From positions 100,721 to 164,720 of the forward strand of contig CAZWIZ010000001.1 of NCBI GenBank assembly GCA_964634385.1: a stretch of DNA of 64,000 nucleotides, given 5' to 3'. The DNA comes from JAFGXW01 sp964634385. Lineage in GTDB: Bacteria > Bacillota_I > Bacilli_A > Izemoplasmatales > Izemoplasmataceae. Position 1 is the stretch's first letter, and each line of letters opens with the position of its first letter. Below the pieces are notes generated by a model. It made no database searches. It was not told the DNA's origin and worked only from the letters and a program-made list of their open reading frames with translations. The translations under genes and the position numbers were made by a program. Positions 43,302 through 52,690 of the stretch are shown one piece after another.

Positions 43302-45092
43302 ATGATAGAAAGAGCACATGTCCTGATATGTAGTGGTTCAAATTGTATTGCTCGTGGTGCAAAATCATTACGAGATGAGTTTGAAATACACTTAAAAGAT
43401 TTGAAAATAAGAGACGAAATAAAATTAGTAAATACAGGATGCATTGGGCTTTGTGAGCAAGGTCCTTTTGTTATTGTTTATCCAGAAGGAGTTTTTTATT
43501 CCTTAGTTAAAAATAAAGATGTCAAAGTAATTTGTGAAGAACATTTATACAAAGGACGTATTGTTGAAAGGTTAGTTTTTGATGAAGCTTTAAGCGAAGA
43601 TAAAGAGGTTAAAGCATTTGATGAAATTAAATTTTATGCTAAACAAACACGTATCGCAAATCGAAATTGTGGACTAATTAATCCCGATGATATTGAAGAG
43701 TATATCGCTAGAGATGGCTATCGCGGACTCGGTAAAGCATTGCTTGAAATGACTCCTTTAGAAGTTATTGAAGAAATGACAGCTTCAGGACTACGTGGTC
43801 GTGGTGGTGGTGGATTTTCAACTGGTCTTAAGTGGAAATTTGCGTATGGTAAAGACGCTAAACATAAATTCGTAATTTGTAATGCTGATGAAGGAGACCC
43901 TGGGGCGTTTATGGATCGAGCCCTCCTCGAAGGAGATCCTCATAGCATTTTAGAAGGGTTAATGATTGCTGGATATGCTATTGGTGCGGATAAAGGTTAT
44001 ATTTATGTTCGTATCGAATATCCAACAGCGATTGAAAAACTAAAAACAGCGATTGGTCAAGCCGAAAATCTTGGATTACTTGGTAAAGATATTTTCAGTT
44101 CTGGGTTTAACTTTGATATTGAGCTTCGTTTAGGTGCAGGAGCCTTTGTTTGTGGAGAAGAAACAGCTTTAATCGCCTCAATTGAGGGTGGTAGAGGAAT
44201 GTCAAGAAACAAACCTCCATTCCCAGCAATTAAAGGGTTATGGAATTATCCAACAATTATCAACAATGTTGAAACATTAGCGAATGTTCCTGAAATTATG
44301 TTTAGAGGAGCTGAATGGTTCGCTTCAATTGGTACTGAAAAATCAAAAGGCACAAAAGTGTTTAGTTTAGGGGGGAACATCAAGAATGCTGGGCTTGTAG
44401 AAGTACCCATGGGCACTACATTAAGAGAAGTAGTTTATGATATTGGGGGAGGAATCCCTAATAACAAGGAATTAAAAGCTATTCAAACAGGTGGCCCTTC
44501 TGGGGGAGCAATACCTCCGCACCTTATTGATTTAAAAATAGAATATGAAACATTAAAAGAAATAGGATCAATGATGGGTTCAGGTGGAATGGTTGTAATT
44601 GATGAAGATAACTGTATGGTTGATATTTGCCGATTCTATTTAGAATTTACAGTTGATGAATCTTGTGGTAAATGCACACCTTGCCGTGAAGGAACTAAAA
44701 AAATGCTTGAAATAATTAATATAATATCCTCAGGAGAAGGAACATTAGAGGATATAGATAGATTAGAACAATTGGCTAAAATGGTTAAAAATTCATCACT
44801 TTGTGGTCTAGGACAAGCAGCTCCAAACCCAGTTCTTTCAATGTTGGAACACTTTAGAGAAGAGTTTGAAACACATGTAGTAGACAAAAAGTGTCCTGGC
44901 GGTAAATGTAAAGCATTAATTGAAATATTTATTACCGATGATTGTATTGGTTGCACAAAATGTAAAATAAATTGTCCAGTTGATTGTATTACCGGTACAG
45001 TTAAACAACTTCATACTATCGATACATCAGCTTGTATCAAGTGTGGCATATGTAAAAATGTATGTCCAGTTGATGCGATAATAAGTATTTAG
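43302..45092 (+). CDS. NuoF-like flavoprotein subunit of hydrogenase (HydB type)
   Basis: 596 aa. Domain order: N-terminal [2Fe-2S] thioredoxin-like domain (CSGSNCIARG, TGCIGLCEQGP; residues 1-110), NADH/FMN domain (GLRGRGGGGFSTGLKW, NADEGDPGAFMDR, GAGAYICGEE-type GAGAFVCGEETAL), [4Fe-4S] site CGKCTPCREGTK, and two C-terminal [4Fe-4S] motifs (CIGCTKCKINCP, CIKCGICKNVCP). It is the NAD(H)-reacting subunit and the probable site of flavin-based electron bifurcation or confurcation with ferredoxin. It sits just upstream of hydA. Confidence 0.95.
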   Translation: MIERAHVLICSGSNCIARGAKSLRDEFEIHLKDLKIRDEIKLVNTGCIGLCEQGPFVIVYPEGVFYSLVKNKDVKVICEEHLYKGRIVERLVFDEALSEDKEVKAFDEIKFYAKQTRIANRNCGLINPDDIEEYIARDGYRGLGKALLEMTPLEVIEEMTASGLRGRGGGGFSTGLKWKFAYGKDAKHKFVICNADEGDPGAFMDRALLEGDPHSILEGLMIAGYAIGADKGYIYVRIEYPTAIEKLKTAIGQAENLGLLGKDIFSSGFNFDIELRLGAGAFVCGEETALIASIEGGRGMSRNKPPFPAIKGLWNYPTIINNVETLANVPEIMFRGAEWFASIGTEKSKGTKVFSLGGNIKNAGLVEVPMGTTLREVVYDIGGGIPNNKELKAIQTGGPSGGAIPPHLIDLKIEYETLKEIGSMMGSGGMVVIDEDNCMVDICRFYLEFTVDESCGKCTPCREGTKKMLEIINIISSGEGTLEDIDRLEQLAKMVKNSSLCGLGQAAPNPVLSMLEHFREEFETHVVDKKCPGGKCKALIEIFITDDCIGCTKCKINCPVDCITGTVKQLHTIDTSACIKCGICKNVCPVDAIISI

Positions 45093-45103
45093 GAGGCAAA
45101 ATA

Positions 45104-46852
45104 ATGAAAAATGTTAAACTAACAATTAATGGAGTGGAAACAACAGTACCAGAAAATTATACTGTAATGAAAGCTGCGGAAGAATTAGGAATAAATGTTC
45201 CTAGACTTTGCTTTTTAGAAGGAATTAACGAAACATCAAGCTGCCGCTTATGTGTTGTCGATGTTGAAAATATTAATGGATTAAAAAATTCATGTACTTT
45301 AGCTGTTTCTGATGGTATGGTTGTTAAAACTAATACTAAAGAGATACATGATTCTGTTGTACAAAACTTACAACTATTAGCTAGCAATCATATTTTTGAA
45401 TGTTGGGCTTGCGAAAGAGAACATAATTGTGAATTATTAGATTTAATGAGACGATATAATGTCGAAAACATCTATGGAGAAAGTAATAATTATGAAAAAA
45501 AAGAAAGATTAATTAACAATTCATCTTTTTCGATCGTTTTAGATAGTGGTAAATGTATTTTATGTGGTAGATGCATATCTGCTTGTGAAGTATATACAGG
45601 ACTTAATATATTAAATTTTAATGAACGTGGTAATGAAACATATGTTGGTCCAGCATTATTCCACAATATGGAGGATAGTGGATGTATTTATTGTGGTAAA
45701 TGTATCCAATCTTGTCCAGTAGGAGCAATAAAAGAAAAATCAGAAATCGATTTAGTATTAGATGCATTAGACGATGAAACTAAAATAGTTATTGTTGCCC
45801 CTGCTCCTTCAGTGAGAGTTGCTTTAGGAGAAGAATTTGGTAGCGCTATTGGTGAAAATGTAGAAGGTAAAATGTTTACTTCATTTAAAATGTTGAAATT
45901 TAATGAGATTATGGATGTTAATTTTGGTGCGGACCTTACAATAATGGAAGAAGGAACAGAATTATTAAAAAGAATCAAATCTGGAAAAAGATTACCTTTA
46001 TTTACATCATGCTCTCCTGGTTGGATAAATTATGTTGAACAATACGAACCAGAATATTTGCAAAATTTATCAACAGCTAAATCACCACAGCAAACCTCAG
46101 GAGCAATTTCTAAGCATCATTTCGCTCATAAGAAAGGTTATAAGATAGAAGATATTGTATTTGTCTCAATTATGCCTTGTATCGCAAAGAAGCATGAAGC
46201 TAGAAGACCAGAAATGGAATATAAAGGCATAAGAGATGTCGATTATTCTTTAACTACAAGAGAATACGCCAGATTATTAAAACGTAAAGGTATAAATTTA
46301 ATGGATTTAGAAGATTCAAAACCTTATGGAGATCTTGCAAAATATACTGGTGCAGGAATGATCTTCGGTGTAACAGGTGGAGTTATGGAAGCAGCATTAA
46401 GAACAATTTCTGAAGTTTTAGGTGAACCAGATCATTCAATAGAGTTTACAGAAGTTCGAGGAACTAAAGGAATAAAGGAAGCATCCTATAATTTAGCAGG
46501 TCAAGAACTAAACGTTGCTGTAGTACATGGTGGAACCAGTATTAAAGAATTCCTTTCAAAATTGAAAGAATCTAAAAAGCAATATCATTTCGTAGAGTTT
46601 ATGGGATGTATTGGTGGTTGTATCAATGGTGGCGGTCAACCAATACACTCAGCTAAAATTCAAGAGACAGTTGATATTAGTGCACTTAGAACTGCCTCTG
46701 TTTATAAAATTGATGAAGAAAAAGAATATCGTAAATCTCATGAAAATAAAGTAATAACAAAAATGTATCATGATTGGTTACAAGAACCAGGTTCAGATCT
46801 TGCAAAAGAATTAATGCATACATCATATTCACCTAGAAAGTACTATAAGTAA
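45104..46852 (+). CDS. hydA: [FeFe]-hydrogenase catalytic subunit HydA
   Basis: 582 aa. N-terminal plant-type [2Fe-2S] domain (CRLCVV), the His-Cys cluster site (HIFECWACEREHNC), two [4Fe-4S] motifs (CILCGRCISAC, CIYCGKCIQSCP), then the H-cluster motifs FTSCSPGWI, IMPCIAKKHE and EFMGCIGGCINGGGQP, and a small-subunit-like C-terminal domain. Reduces protons to H2. In motif 1 the usual second cysteine (TSCCP) is serine, as in some NAD(P)-linked hydrogenases. The maturases HydE, F and G are not in this window. A terminator follows. Confidence 0.96.
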   Translation: MKNVKLTINGVETTVPENYTVMKAAEELGINVPRLCFLEGINETSSCRLCVVDVENINGLKNSCTLAVSDGMVVKTNTKEIHDSVVQNLQLLASNHIFECWACEREHNCELLDLMRRYNVENIYGESNNYEKKERLINNSSFSIVLDSGKCILCGRCISACEVYTGLNILNFNERGNETYVGPALFHNMEDSGCIYCGKCIQSCPVGAIKEKSEIDLVLDALDDETKIVIVAPAPSVRVALGEEFGSAIGENVEGKMFTSFKMLKFNEIMDVNFGADLTIMEEGTELLKRIKSGKRLPLFTSCSPGWINYVEQYEPEYLQNLSTAKSPQQTSGAISKHHFAHKKGYKIEDIVFVSIMPCIAKKHEARRPEMEYKGIRDVDYSLTTREYARLLKRKGINLMDLEDSKPYGDLAKYTGAGMIFGVTGGVMEAALRTISEVLGEPDHSIEFTEVRGTKGIKEASYNLAGQELNVAVVHGGTSIKEFLSKLKESKKQYHFVEFMGCIGGCINGGGQPIHSAKIQETVDISALRTASVYKIDEEKEYRKSHENKVITKMYHDWLQEPGSDLAKELMHTSYSPRKYYK

Positions 46853-46855
46853 CTA

Positions 46856-46882
46856 AAAGCCCAATCAGATTGGGCTTTTTTT
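46856..46882 (+). terminator. Terminator of the hydrogenase operon
   Basis: AAAGCCCAAT / ATTGGGCTTT hairpin with loop CAG and a T-run, directly after the hydA stop. Confidence 0.88.
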
Positions 46883-46885
46883 TGC

Positions 46886-46912
46886 AAATAAAAAGCCACA
46901 TTAGTGGCTAAG
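46886..46912 (-). terminator. Terminator of rpmE
   Basis: Minus-strand AGCCAC / GTGGCT stem with loop TAAT and TTTTTATTT tail, just beyond the rpmE stop. Confidence 0.8.
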
Positions 46913-47125
46913 TTATTTTTTTGTATTTACACCGTAACGTCTATTAAATCTTTCAACACGGCCTGTAGCTGCTGCAAATTTTTGTTCACCCGTATAGAAT
47001 GGGTGACAATTTGAACATGTATCAACACGTATTTCATCTAATGTACTTCCACCTTCAAATACGTTCCCGCAAGTAGTACAAGTTATAGTTACAGTTTTAT
47101 AATTTGGATGTATACCTTTTTTCAT
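46913..47125 (-). CDS. rpmE: 50S ribosomal protein L31, zinc-binding type
   Basis: 70 aa from the ATG at 47125 (MKKGIHPNYKTVTITC), with AAGGAG upstream; a GTG at 47146 would add seven residues. Two CxxC pairs, CTTC and CSNC, mark the zinc-containing form, which can be swapped for a zinc-free paralogue when zinc is scarce. No such paralogue is in the window. Single gene. Confidence 0.94.
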   Translation of the reverse strand: MKKGIHPNYKTVTITCTTCGNVFEGGSTLDEIRVDTCSNCHPFYTGEQKFAAATGRVERFNRRYGVNTKK

Positions 47126-47305
47126 CGTTATTACTCCTTCCGCCATAGTTTCCTATAGTAAGTTTTAATCGCTATCAAATTATATCAAACTATAATTATA
47201 TAATCAAGTAAAATATATCTTTTTTTATTTCTAAATAAAATATTAGATTAATATATTATGAGAAAATTATGTTATAATTAATTTTAGATAGAGAAGGTGA
47301 AAACA

Positions 47306-48145
47306 ATGCGACAAATTAATTTAGAAGATATTACTAACCTAGTGAAAACCGCAGTTATAAAAATTAATTACAACTTAGATAAATCACTTATATCTTTGAT
47401 TCAAAAAGCAAAAGAAAATGAAACTAGAGATTTATCAAAATCAATCTTATCTGATATTCTTGAAAATCAAGAAATTGCTAAACAAGGCGATATTCCATTA
47501 TGCCAAGATACAGGAATTGTCGTTGTTTTGTTAGAAATAGGAAATAAAGTTACTTTTAACGGTGACATTTATGAAGCAATCAACGAAGGAGTAAGACAAG
47601 GCTATTTTGAAGGGTATTTAAGAAAATCAGTTGTTAATCATCCATTTAATCGGATTAACACAAAAGACAATACCCCCGCAATTATTCATACAAAAATAGT
47701 TCAAGGTGATAAAATAAAGATGAAGATAGCCGCCAAAGGTGGTGGAAGTGAGAATATGAGTAACGTTACTATGCTTACTCCTACAGATGGAATTGAAGGA
47801 GTCAAAAAATTAGTGTTAGAAACAATTTTCAATGCCGGAGGAAAACCATGCCCTCCATTAATTGTTGGTATTGGTATTGGTGGTAATTTCGAAAAAAGTG
47901 CAATCCTTGCTAAAGAAGCAATCTTTAGGGATTTAGATGATTCAAATGATGATGAAATTATAAAAAAATTAGAAGATGATTTATATGATGAAATCAATTT
48001 GCTAGGTGTTGGTCCAATGGGTGTAGGTGGAAATACTACATGTTTAGCAGTTAAAATAAATTATTATCCAATGCATATCGCTAGTTTACCGGTAGCTATA
48101 AACATTCAATGTCATTCAGCAAGACACACCGAGGTGGAATTATGA
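47306..48145 (+). CDS. Fumarate hydratase class I, alpha subunit
   Basis: 279 aa from the ATG at 47306 (GAAGGTGA upstream; the GTG at 47297 lies in that site). Fe-S-dependent fumarase alpha: QGDIPLCQDTGIVVVLLEIG with a cluster cysteine, GSENMSNVTMLTPTDG, GKPCPPLIVGIGIGGN, and LGVGPMGVGGNTTCLAV. Interconverts malate and fumarate (or acts as L(+)-tartrate dehydratase, a close relative). Its stop overlaps the beta start by 4 nt. A TATAAT lies at 47273-47278. Confidence 0.92.
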   Translation: MRQINLEDITNLVKTAVIKINYNLDKSLISLIQKAKENETRDLSKSILSDILENQEIAKQGDIPLCQDTGIVVVLLEIGNKVTFNGDIYEAINEGVRQGYFEGYLRKSVVNHPFNRINTKDNTPAIIHTKIVQGDKIKMKIAAKGGGSENMSNVTMLTPTDGIEGVKKLVLETIFNAGGKPCPPLIVGIGIGGNFEKSAILAKEAIFRDLDDSNDDEIIKKLEDDLYDEINLLGVGPMGVGGNTTCLAVKINYYPMHIASLPVAINIQCHSARHTEVEL

Positions 48146-48669
48146 TTAGATTAAATACTCCTATTACTAATAATGATATCAAAACACTTAAAGTTGGAGA
48201 AAAAGTATTATTATCAGGAACTATCTACACCGCAAGGGACCAAGCTCACGCAAGACTAATTAAAGAAACTAATATTTTATTTAATATTGATGGATCTGTT
48301 ATTTATTATGTTGGTCCAACTCCTAAAAGAGATAATTTTCCTATTGGAGCTAGTGGACCTACATCAAGTTATAGAATGGATAAACTTGCTATTCCACTAA
48401 TGGAAAAAGGATTAAAAATTATGATTGGCAAAGGTGATAGGAGCGAAGAATTTAGACAGCAAATGATTAAGAATAATGCTGTTTACCTAATTACAACTGG
48501 AGGAGCAGGTGCTCTTATCAGTAGTAAAATATTAAAAAGTACACTAATTATGTATGAAGATTTAGGAGCAGAAGCTATATATAAACTAGAAGTAAAGGAT
48601 TTTCCTTGTTTTGTTGCTTATGATGTTTACGGAAATAATATTTTTAAGGGTAACCATAATGAAGAATAA
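48142..48669 (+). CDS. Fumarate hydratase class I, beta subunit
   Basis: 175 aa from the ATG at 48142, in the ATGA overlap with the alpha gene and behind GAGGTGG. Segments LLSGTIYTARDQAHARL, YVGPTPKRDNFPIGASGPTSSYRMD and GKGDRSEEFRQQM are typical of class I fumarase or tartrate dehydratase beta subunits. Forms a complex with alpha; followed by malic enzyme, which makes the malate/fumarate assignment more likely than tartrate. Confidence 0.92.
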   Translation: MIRLNTPITNNDIKTLKVGEKVLLSGTIYTARDQAHARLIKETNILFNIDGSVIYYVGPTPKRDNFPIGASGPTSSYRMDKLAIPLMEKGLKIMIGKGDRSEEFRQQMIKNNAVYLITTGGAGALISSKILKSTLIMYEDLGAEAIYKLEVKDFPCFVAYDVYGNNIFKGNHNEE

Positions 48670-49852
48670 TATAGCTGAAAAAAGTTTAAAACTTCATGAA
48701 AAAAATAGAGGTAAAATTGAAATAATTTCTAAAGTTAGCGTTAAAAACAATTACGATTTATCGCTTGCATATACTCCAGGTGTAGCTGAAGCATGTTTAA
48801 AAATTAAAGATACCCCTGAAGATATTTATAAATATACATCAAAAGGAAATATGATTGCTATTGTAACAGACGGTAGTGCTGTATTAGGATTGGGAAACAT
48901 AGGTGCAAAAGCTAGTCTACCAGTTATGGAAGGAAAAGCAATTTTGTTTAAGGAATTCGCTGGTGTTGACGCTTTCCCGATTTGCTTAAATACTCAAAAT
49001 CCTGAAGAAATAATAAATATTGTAAAGTCCATATCTCCTTCTTTTGGAGGAATAAATTTAGAAGATATAAGCGCTCCAAATTGCATCTTAATTGAGAGAA
49101 GATTAAAAAAAGAGTTAGATATTCCGGTTTTTCACGATGATCAACATGGAACTGCTATTGTTACTACTGCAGCATTAATAAATGCTTGTCGATTAACAAA
49201 TAAACCTATTGAAGATTTAAAAATAGTTATTAGCGGCACTGGAGCTGCAGGTAGTTCAATAGCTCGCTTATTAAAAGATATTGGCGTTAAAGAAATCTAT
49301 GCCTATAATTTAAAAGGAGTACTTTTAAAATCCAAATATGATAGTTATTCTTTTTCTGAAAAAGAATTAATAGATCAATCAATTATTAGTTTCCCTTTAA
49401 ACCTTCAAAATGACTCTTTAAAAGAATTAATTAAAAACAAAGATGTCTTTATAGGTGTTTCAGCAAAAAACTTAGTAACTAAAGATATGGTTAAATCTAT
49501 GAATAAGAATCCTTTCATCTTTGCGATGGCAAATCCAACTCCGGAAATCTCTGCTGAAGATGCATTAGAAGCTAATGCATACATTGTTGGAACTGGAAGA
49601 TCTGATTATCCAAATCAAATAAACAATGTTTTAGCTTTTCCAGGCTTATTCAGAGGTGCTCTTGATTCAAAAGCAACCGCAATTACTGAAAGTATGAAAT
49701 TACACGCCGCTAAAGCTATTGCGTATTTAATTAAAGATAACGAATTAAGAAGAGACTATATTATCCCATCCGTATTTGATAAAAGAGTTGTTAAGGCTGT
49801 TGCTGAAGCAGTAAGTGATGAAGTTATTAGATTGAAAATTTATCGTAAATAA
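48659..49852 (+). CDS. NAD(P)-dependent malic enzyme
   Basis: 397 aa from the ATG at 48659; overlap with the fumarase beta end is 11 nt and AAGGG lies upstream. Short bacterial form: LAYTPGVAEACLKI, VTDGSAVLGLGNIG, PVMEGKAILFKEFAGVDAFPI, FHDDQHGTAIVT, and the Rossmann VISGTGAAGSSIARLL. Oxidatively decarboxylates malate to pyruvate. With the fumarase it forms a fumarate/malate to pyruvate route. Confidence 0.94.
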   Translation: MKNNIAEKSLKLHEKNRGKIEIISKVSVKNNYDLSLAYTPGVAEACLKIKDTPEDIYKYTSKGNMIAIVTDGSAVLGLGNIGAKASLPVMEGKAILFKEFAGVDAFPICLNTQNPEEIINIVKSISPSFGGINLEDISAPNCILIERRLKKELDIPVFHDDQHGTAIVTTAALINACRLTNKPIEDLKIVISGTGAAGSSIARLLKDIGVKEIYAYNLKGVLLKSKYDSYSFSEKELIDQSIISFPLNLQNDSLKELIKNKDVFIGVSAKNLVTKDMVKSMNKNPFIFAMANPTPEISAEDALEANAYIVGTGRSDYPNQINNVLAFPGLFRGALDSKATAITESMKLHAAKAIAYLIKDNELRRDYIIPSVFDKRVVKAVAEAVSDEVIRLKIYRK

Positions 49853-49857
49853 AACTA

Positions 49858-49889
49858 AAAAATAATCGTCCAATGTACGATTATTTTTT
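49858..49889. terminator. Bidirectional terminator after malic enzyme
   Basis: AAAATAATCGT / ACGATTATTTT hairpin with loop CCAATGT and T-runs on both sides, between convergent genes. Confidence 0.85.
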
Positions 49890-49897
49890 TCTTGCAA

Positions 49898-52009
49898 CTA
49901 ATCTAAATCTATAGAGTTTATAATTGTTTGTGTGTCTTCAATTGTTGAAACTTTGATATATTTATTTGATATCGTGTAAAAATATTCGTCAATAAATTTG
50001 CTTTTATAAACATATACATCATATGCTGATTCTTCATCTGCTGAATCAACAGCGTGTGTAACATATCCGTTAAATGTAAATCCAGTTTCTAAATTAATAT
50101 TGTAAACTAAGATTCCGCTACCATAACTAAACCCATTATCATTAAAATTATGAGTAGTAAATGGAAGTGCAATAATTCCTTTAGATAAACTTACAAGTAA
50201 ATCTTTATGGTTATAAGTAACAGTACTACTTGCCCATCCATGTTCTGAATAATCAAATATAATTTCATCAAATACTACTGGATTTGATTTATCAGATATA
50301 TCGTATATTGAGATTTTAAGTCCTTGCGTTCCACCACTATTATCTCCATATCCTATACCTAGCATGAAATCTTCGCCTAAAGGTTGAAGATATGTGCTAA
50401 ATCCTGGAATTAATAATTCTCCTTCTACAACAGGTGTAGTTGGATCTGTTAAATTAATAACATAGAATGGATCTGTTTGTTCAAATGTAACTAAGTAAGC
50501 GTAATTTCCAACAAATCTTGTTGATTTAATTTGTTCATTAGGTTTACCTAATTTTTCAAGTATCGATACTACGACTAAATCTTCATCTAAGATATATAAT
50601 CTATTATTTGTATCTTTACCCCAACCTTCTGTTGTGGTAATTCTTAAATAACCACTGTATTCATCAATTGAAAATTGATTTAGTACATACCCATTTACCA
50701 CTCCAATTCCAACGTATTCTAAATCACCGTCACTAATCGCAATTTTCATAATTGCTGTTTTTGATTCATAAATCGGCTCTTCAACATCAACATATTCAGT
50801 CATTGGCCAGAAGTAATAAATAGAACCAACTAAGTAAATATTTTCATTTGATACGTATAAATTATACCCACTATCACCTAAGATTGTTTCCATATCTACT
50901 TCGGTTGTATCTAAATCAATACCATAAAAAGTAGTAAATGAATTAGGATTAGCTCCTTCTATATATATTACGTCTTCATATTTAGCTTTTGTTACTTGCC
51001 CATTAACTATATATTTAGATAAATAATAATCAATATCAACATCGTCATTATAGAATGGAATATAACTATTAGTTACAACATACAAATCATTATCAATTTT
51101 TCTTGTACCAACAAAATATCCGTTCATTATATATTCATCTTGTAATTCAAAATTATTTGATTTATCGTAAACTAATACTTTGATATTGCTACTATCTCTA
51201 CCCCCATAAATATTATAAACATAGCTTGTAGATTCATCAGGTTTAGTTTCATCATAATATCCATCTTCATCATATTCTTTACATTCCCAATTATATTGTT
51301 CACCAATTACGACTAGATAGTCATCATCAACATACATTCCTTGCGGATAAAATTGTTCACCATCACAAGATTCATTAGAATATTCGATTGTTTTGTATAA
51401 ACTTAATACATCAGGTCCATCAACAGTTGTATAAGCTAATGAAATTTGAAGTTTATTTTCGTTCAATGTATAAATATATTTTCCGTCGGTTAGAACGTTA
51501 TCCATCTCATCGACTCCAACAACCTGATTATTAGTTTCTGAATAATCATTACTTCCACTATCTAGATTTGCATCAGTATATGTTTGAATACCATTTGCAC
51601 CATCTGTTGTTTCTGGACCTAGTGAACCTACAGTATCAAAAGATCTATATCCCCAAAAAGAATTATCATAACTAGCATTCATTCTTTCTTGGAAAGATGT
51701 ATATATTTCGTAAACATCATCCGCAGAACTTACTTTAACTAATTTTGTTTCAGATACTACTTGAGGATTTAAAGCAACTGAAACTATTACAACTGCAACA
51801 GCAATTGGAGCTAAAGCTACACTAGACATTAAAGCAATTCGTGCTCCAAAGCTTTTAGTTGGGTTACTAATTCTCATGCTTCTTTGCTTAATAAATAATT
51901 TATTATTTAATCTAATTTCCTCAAATATTTTTATACCCATTAATGCTGTAAATCCAATAACTACTAACACAACGAAAGCAATACTTGGATTATTTATTAA
52001 AAATAACAT
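49898..52009 (-). CDS. Membrane-anchored beta-propeller domain protein
   Basis: 703 aa. Two hydrophobic segments near the N-terminus (about 8-27 and 58-83), then a long acidic extracellular part. The motif YSETNNQVVGVDEMDNVLTD followed by GKYIYTL matches the start of the secreted beta-propeller family (PF09826-type, C-terminal propeller repeats). A pair of cysteines (NESCDGEQ and NWECKE) could form a disulfide. Function of the family is poorly defined. It lies 12 nt downstream of a LytTR regulator and is probably cotranscribed. Confidence 0.8.
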   Translation of the reverse strand: MLFLINNPSIAFVVLVVIGFTALMGIKIFEEIRLNNKLFIKQRSMRISNPTKSFGARIALMSSVALAPIAVAVVIVSVALNPQVVSETKLVKVSSADDVYEIYTSFQERMNASYDNSFWGYRSFDTVGSLGPETTDGANGIQTYTDANLDSGSNDYSETNNQVVGVDEMDNVLTDGKYIYTLNENKLQISLAYTTVDGPDVLSLYKTIEYSNESCDGEQFYPQGMYVDDDYLVVIGEQYNWECKEYDEDGYYDETKPDESTSYVYNIYGGRDSSNIKVLVYDKSNNFELQDEYIMNGYFVGTRKIDNDLYVVTNSYIPFYNDDVDIDYYLSKYIVNGQVTKAKYEDVIYIEGANPNSFTTFYGIDLDTTEVDMETILGDSGYNLYVSNENIYLVGSIYYFWPMTEYVDVEEPIYESKTAIMKIAISDGDLEYVGIGVVNGYVLNQFSIDEYSGYLRITTTEGWGKDTNNRLYILDEDLVVVSILEKLGKPNEQIKSTRFVGNYAYLVTFEQTDPFYVINLTDPTTPVVEGELLIPGFSTYLQPLGEDFMLGIGYGDNSGGTQGLKISIYDISDKSNPVVFDEIIFDYSEHGWASSTVTYNHKDLLVSLSKGIIALPFTTHNFNDNGFSYGSGILVYNINLETGFTFNGYVTHAVDSADEESAYDVYVYKSKFIDEYFYTISNKYIKVSTIEDTQTIINSIDLD

Positions 52010-52021
52010 AATGATACCTCC

Positions 52022-52543
52022 CTAAATTTCTAAAGCTTTTTTAAAATCTTTTAAATATCCTCTGTTCACTTCTAAATGTTCAGAATTTTTTAATAATAAA
52101 TCTAACTTAGAATTAAGCGCAGGTTTAATATAGTCTATTTTTCCGATGTTAACTAAACAATACTTACTAATACGAATAAAATCTTTACTTTTAAGTACTT
52201 CTTCTATTTCATATAATTTTAATTTTATTAACAATTTTGTATTGCTTAAAACACCATAAACATCTTCATCATCAACAATAAAATAATAGAAATTGCGAGA
52301 CTCAACATTTTTTTGTCCAAACTCATTACTTCCAACAATATAAATTTCTTCTCCTTTTACAATTAAATCAAGTAGTCTAGATACTCTAGTGATCTCAGAT
52401 AAATTAAAAACGATATTTACTTTATCATCTTCAATTAATTCTTTATCATCAGTTAAGATATAATTATAATTGATTGTTTCGATAAGGTTTAACCTTTCCT
52501 TTATTATTTTATGTTCACTTTTTGATACTTTTAATTTAAACAT
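52022..52543 (-). CDS. LytTR-domain DNA-binding protein without receiver
   Basis: 173 aa from the ATG at 52543, preceded by AAGGAGG; the ATG at 52621 lacks a site. The C-terminal 95 residues form a LytTR domain (FIRISKYCLVNIGKIDYIKP, LEVNRGYLKDFKKAL). The N-terminal 75 residues show no receiver motif (no phospho-acceptor Asp pocket). LytTR-only regulators often control the membrane protein encoded beside them, here the beta-propeller protein. Inferred. Confidence 0.82.
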   Translation of the reverse strand: MFKLKVSKSEHKIIKERLNLIETINYNYILTDDKELIEDDKVNIVFNLSEITRVSRLLDLIVKGEEIYIVGSNEFGQKNVESRNFYYFIVDDEDVYGVLSNTKLLIKLKLYEIEEVLKSKDFIRISKYCLVNIGKIDYIKPALNSKLDLLLKNSEHLEVNRGYLKDFKKALEI

Positions 52544-52660
52544 AAAATAGCCTCCTTCTAAAGTTGAGTATAGAATATCACTTCTTTTTCTACAAATAAA
52601 TAGCTTTAAGGTATCATACATATATTTTACACTAAACTACAAAGAAAACATAGTTATCCA

Positions 52661-52690
52661 ATAAAAAGAGACCTATAAAGGCCTCTTTAA
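52661..52690 (-). terminator. Terminator after maf
   Basis: Minus-strand AAAGAGGCC / GGTCTCTTT stem with a T-run, overlapping the maf stop codon. Confidence 0.75.
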
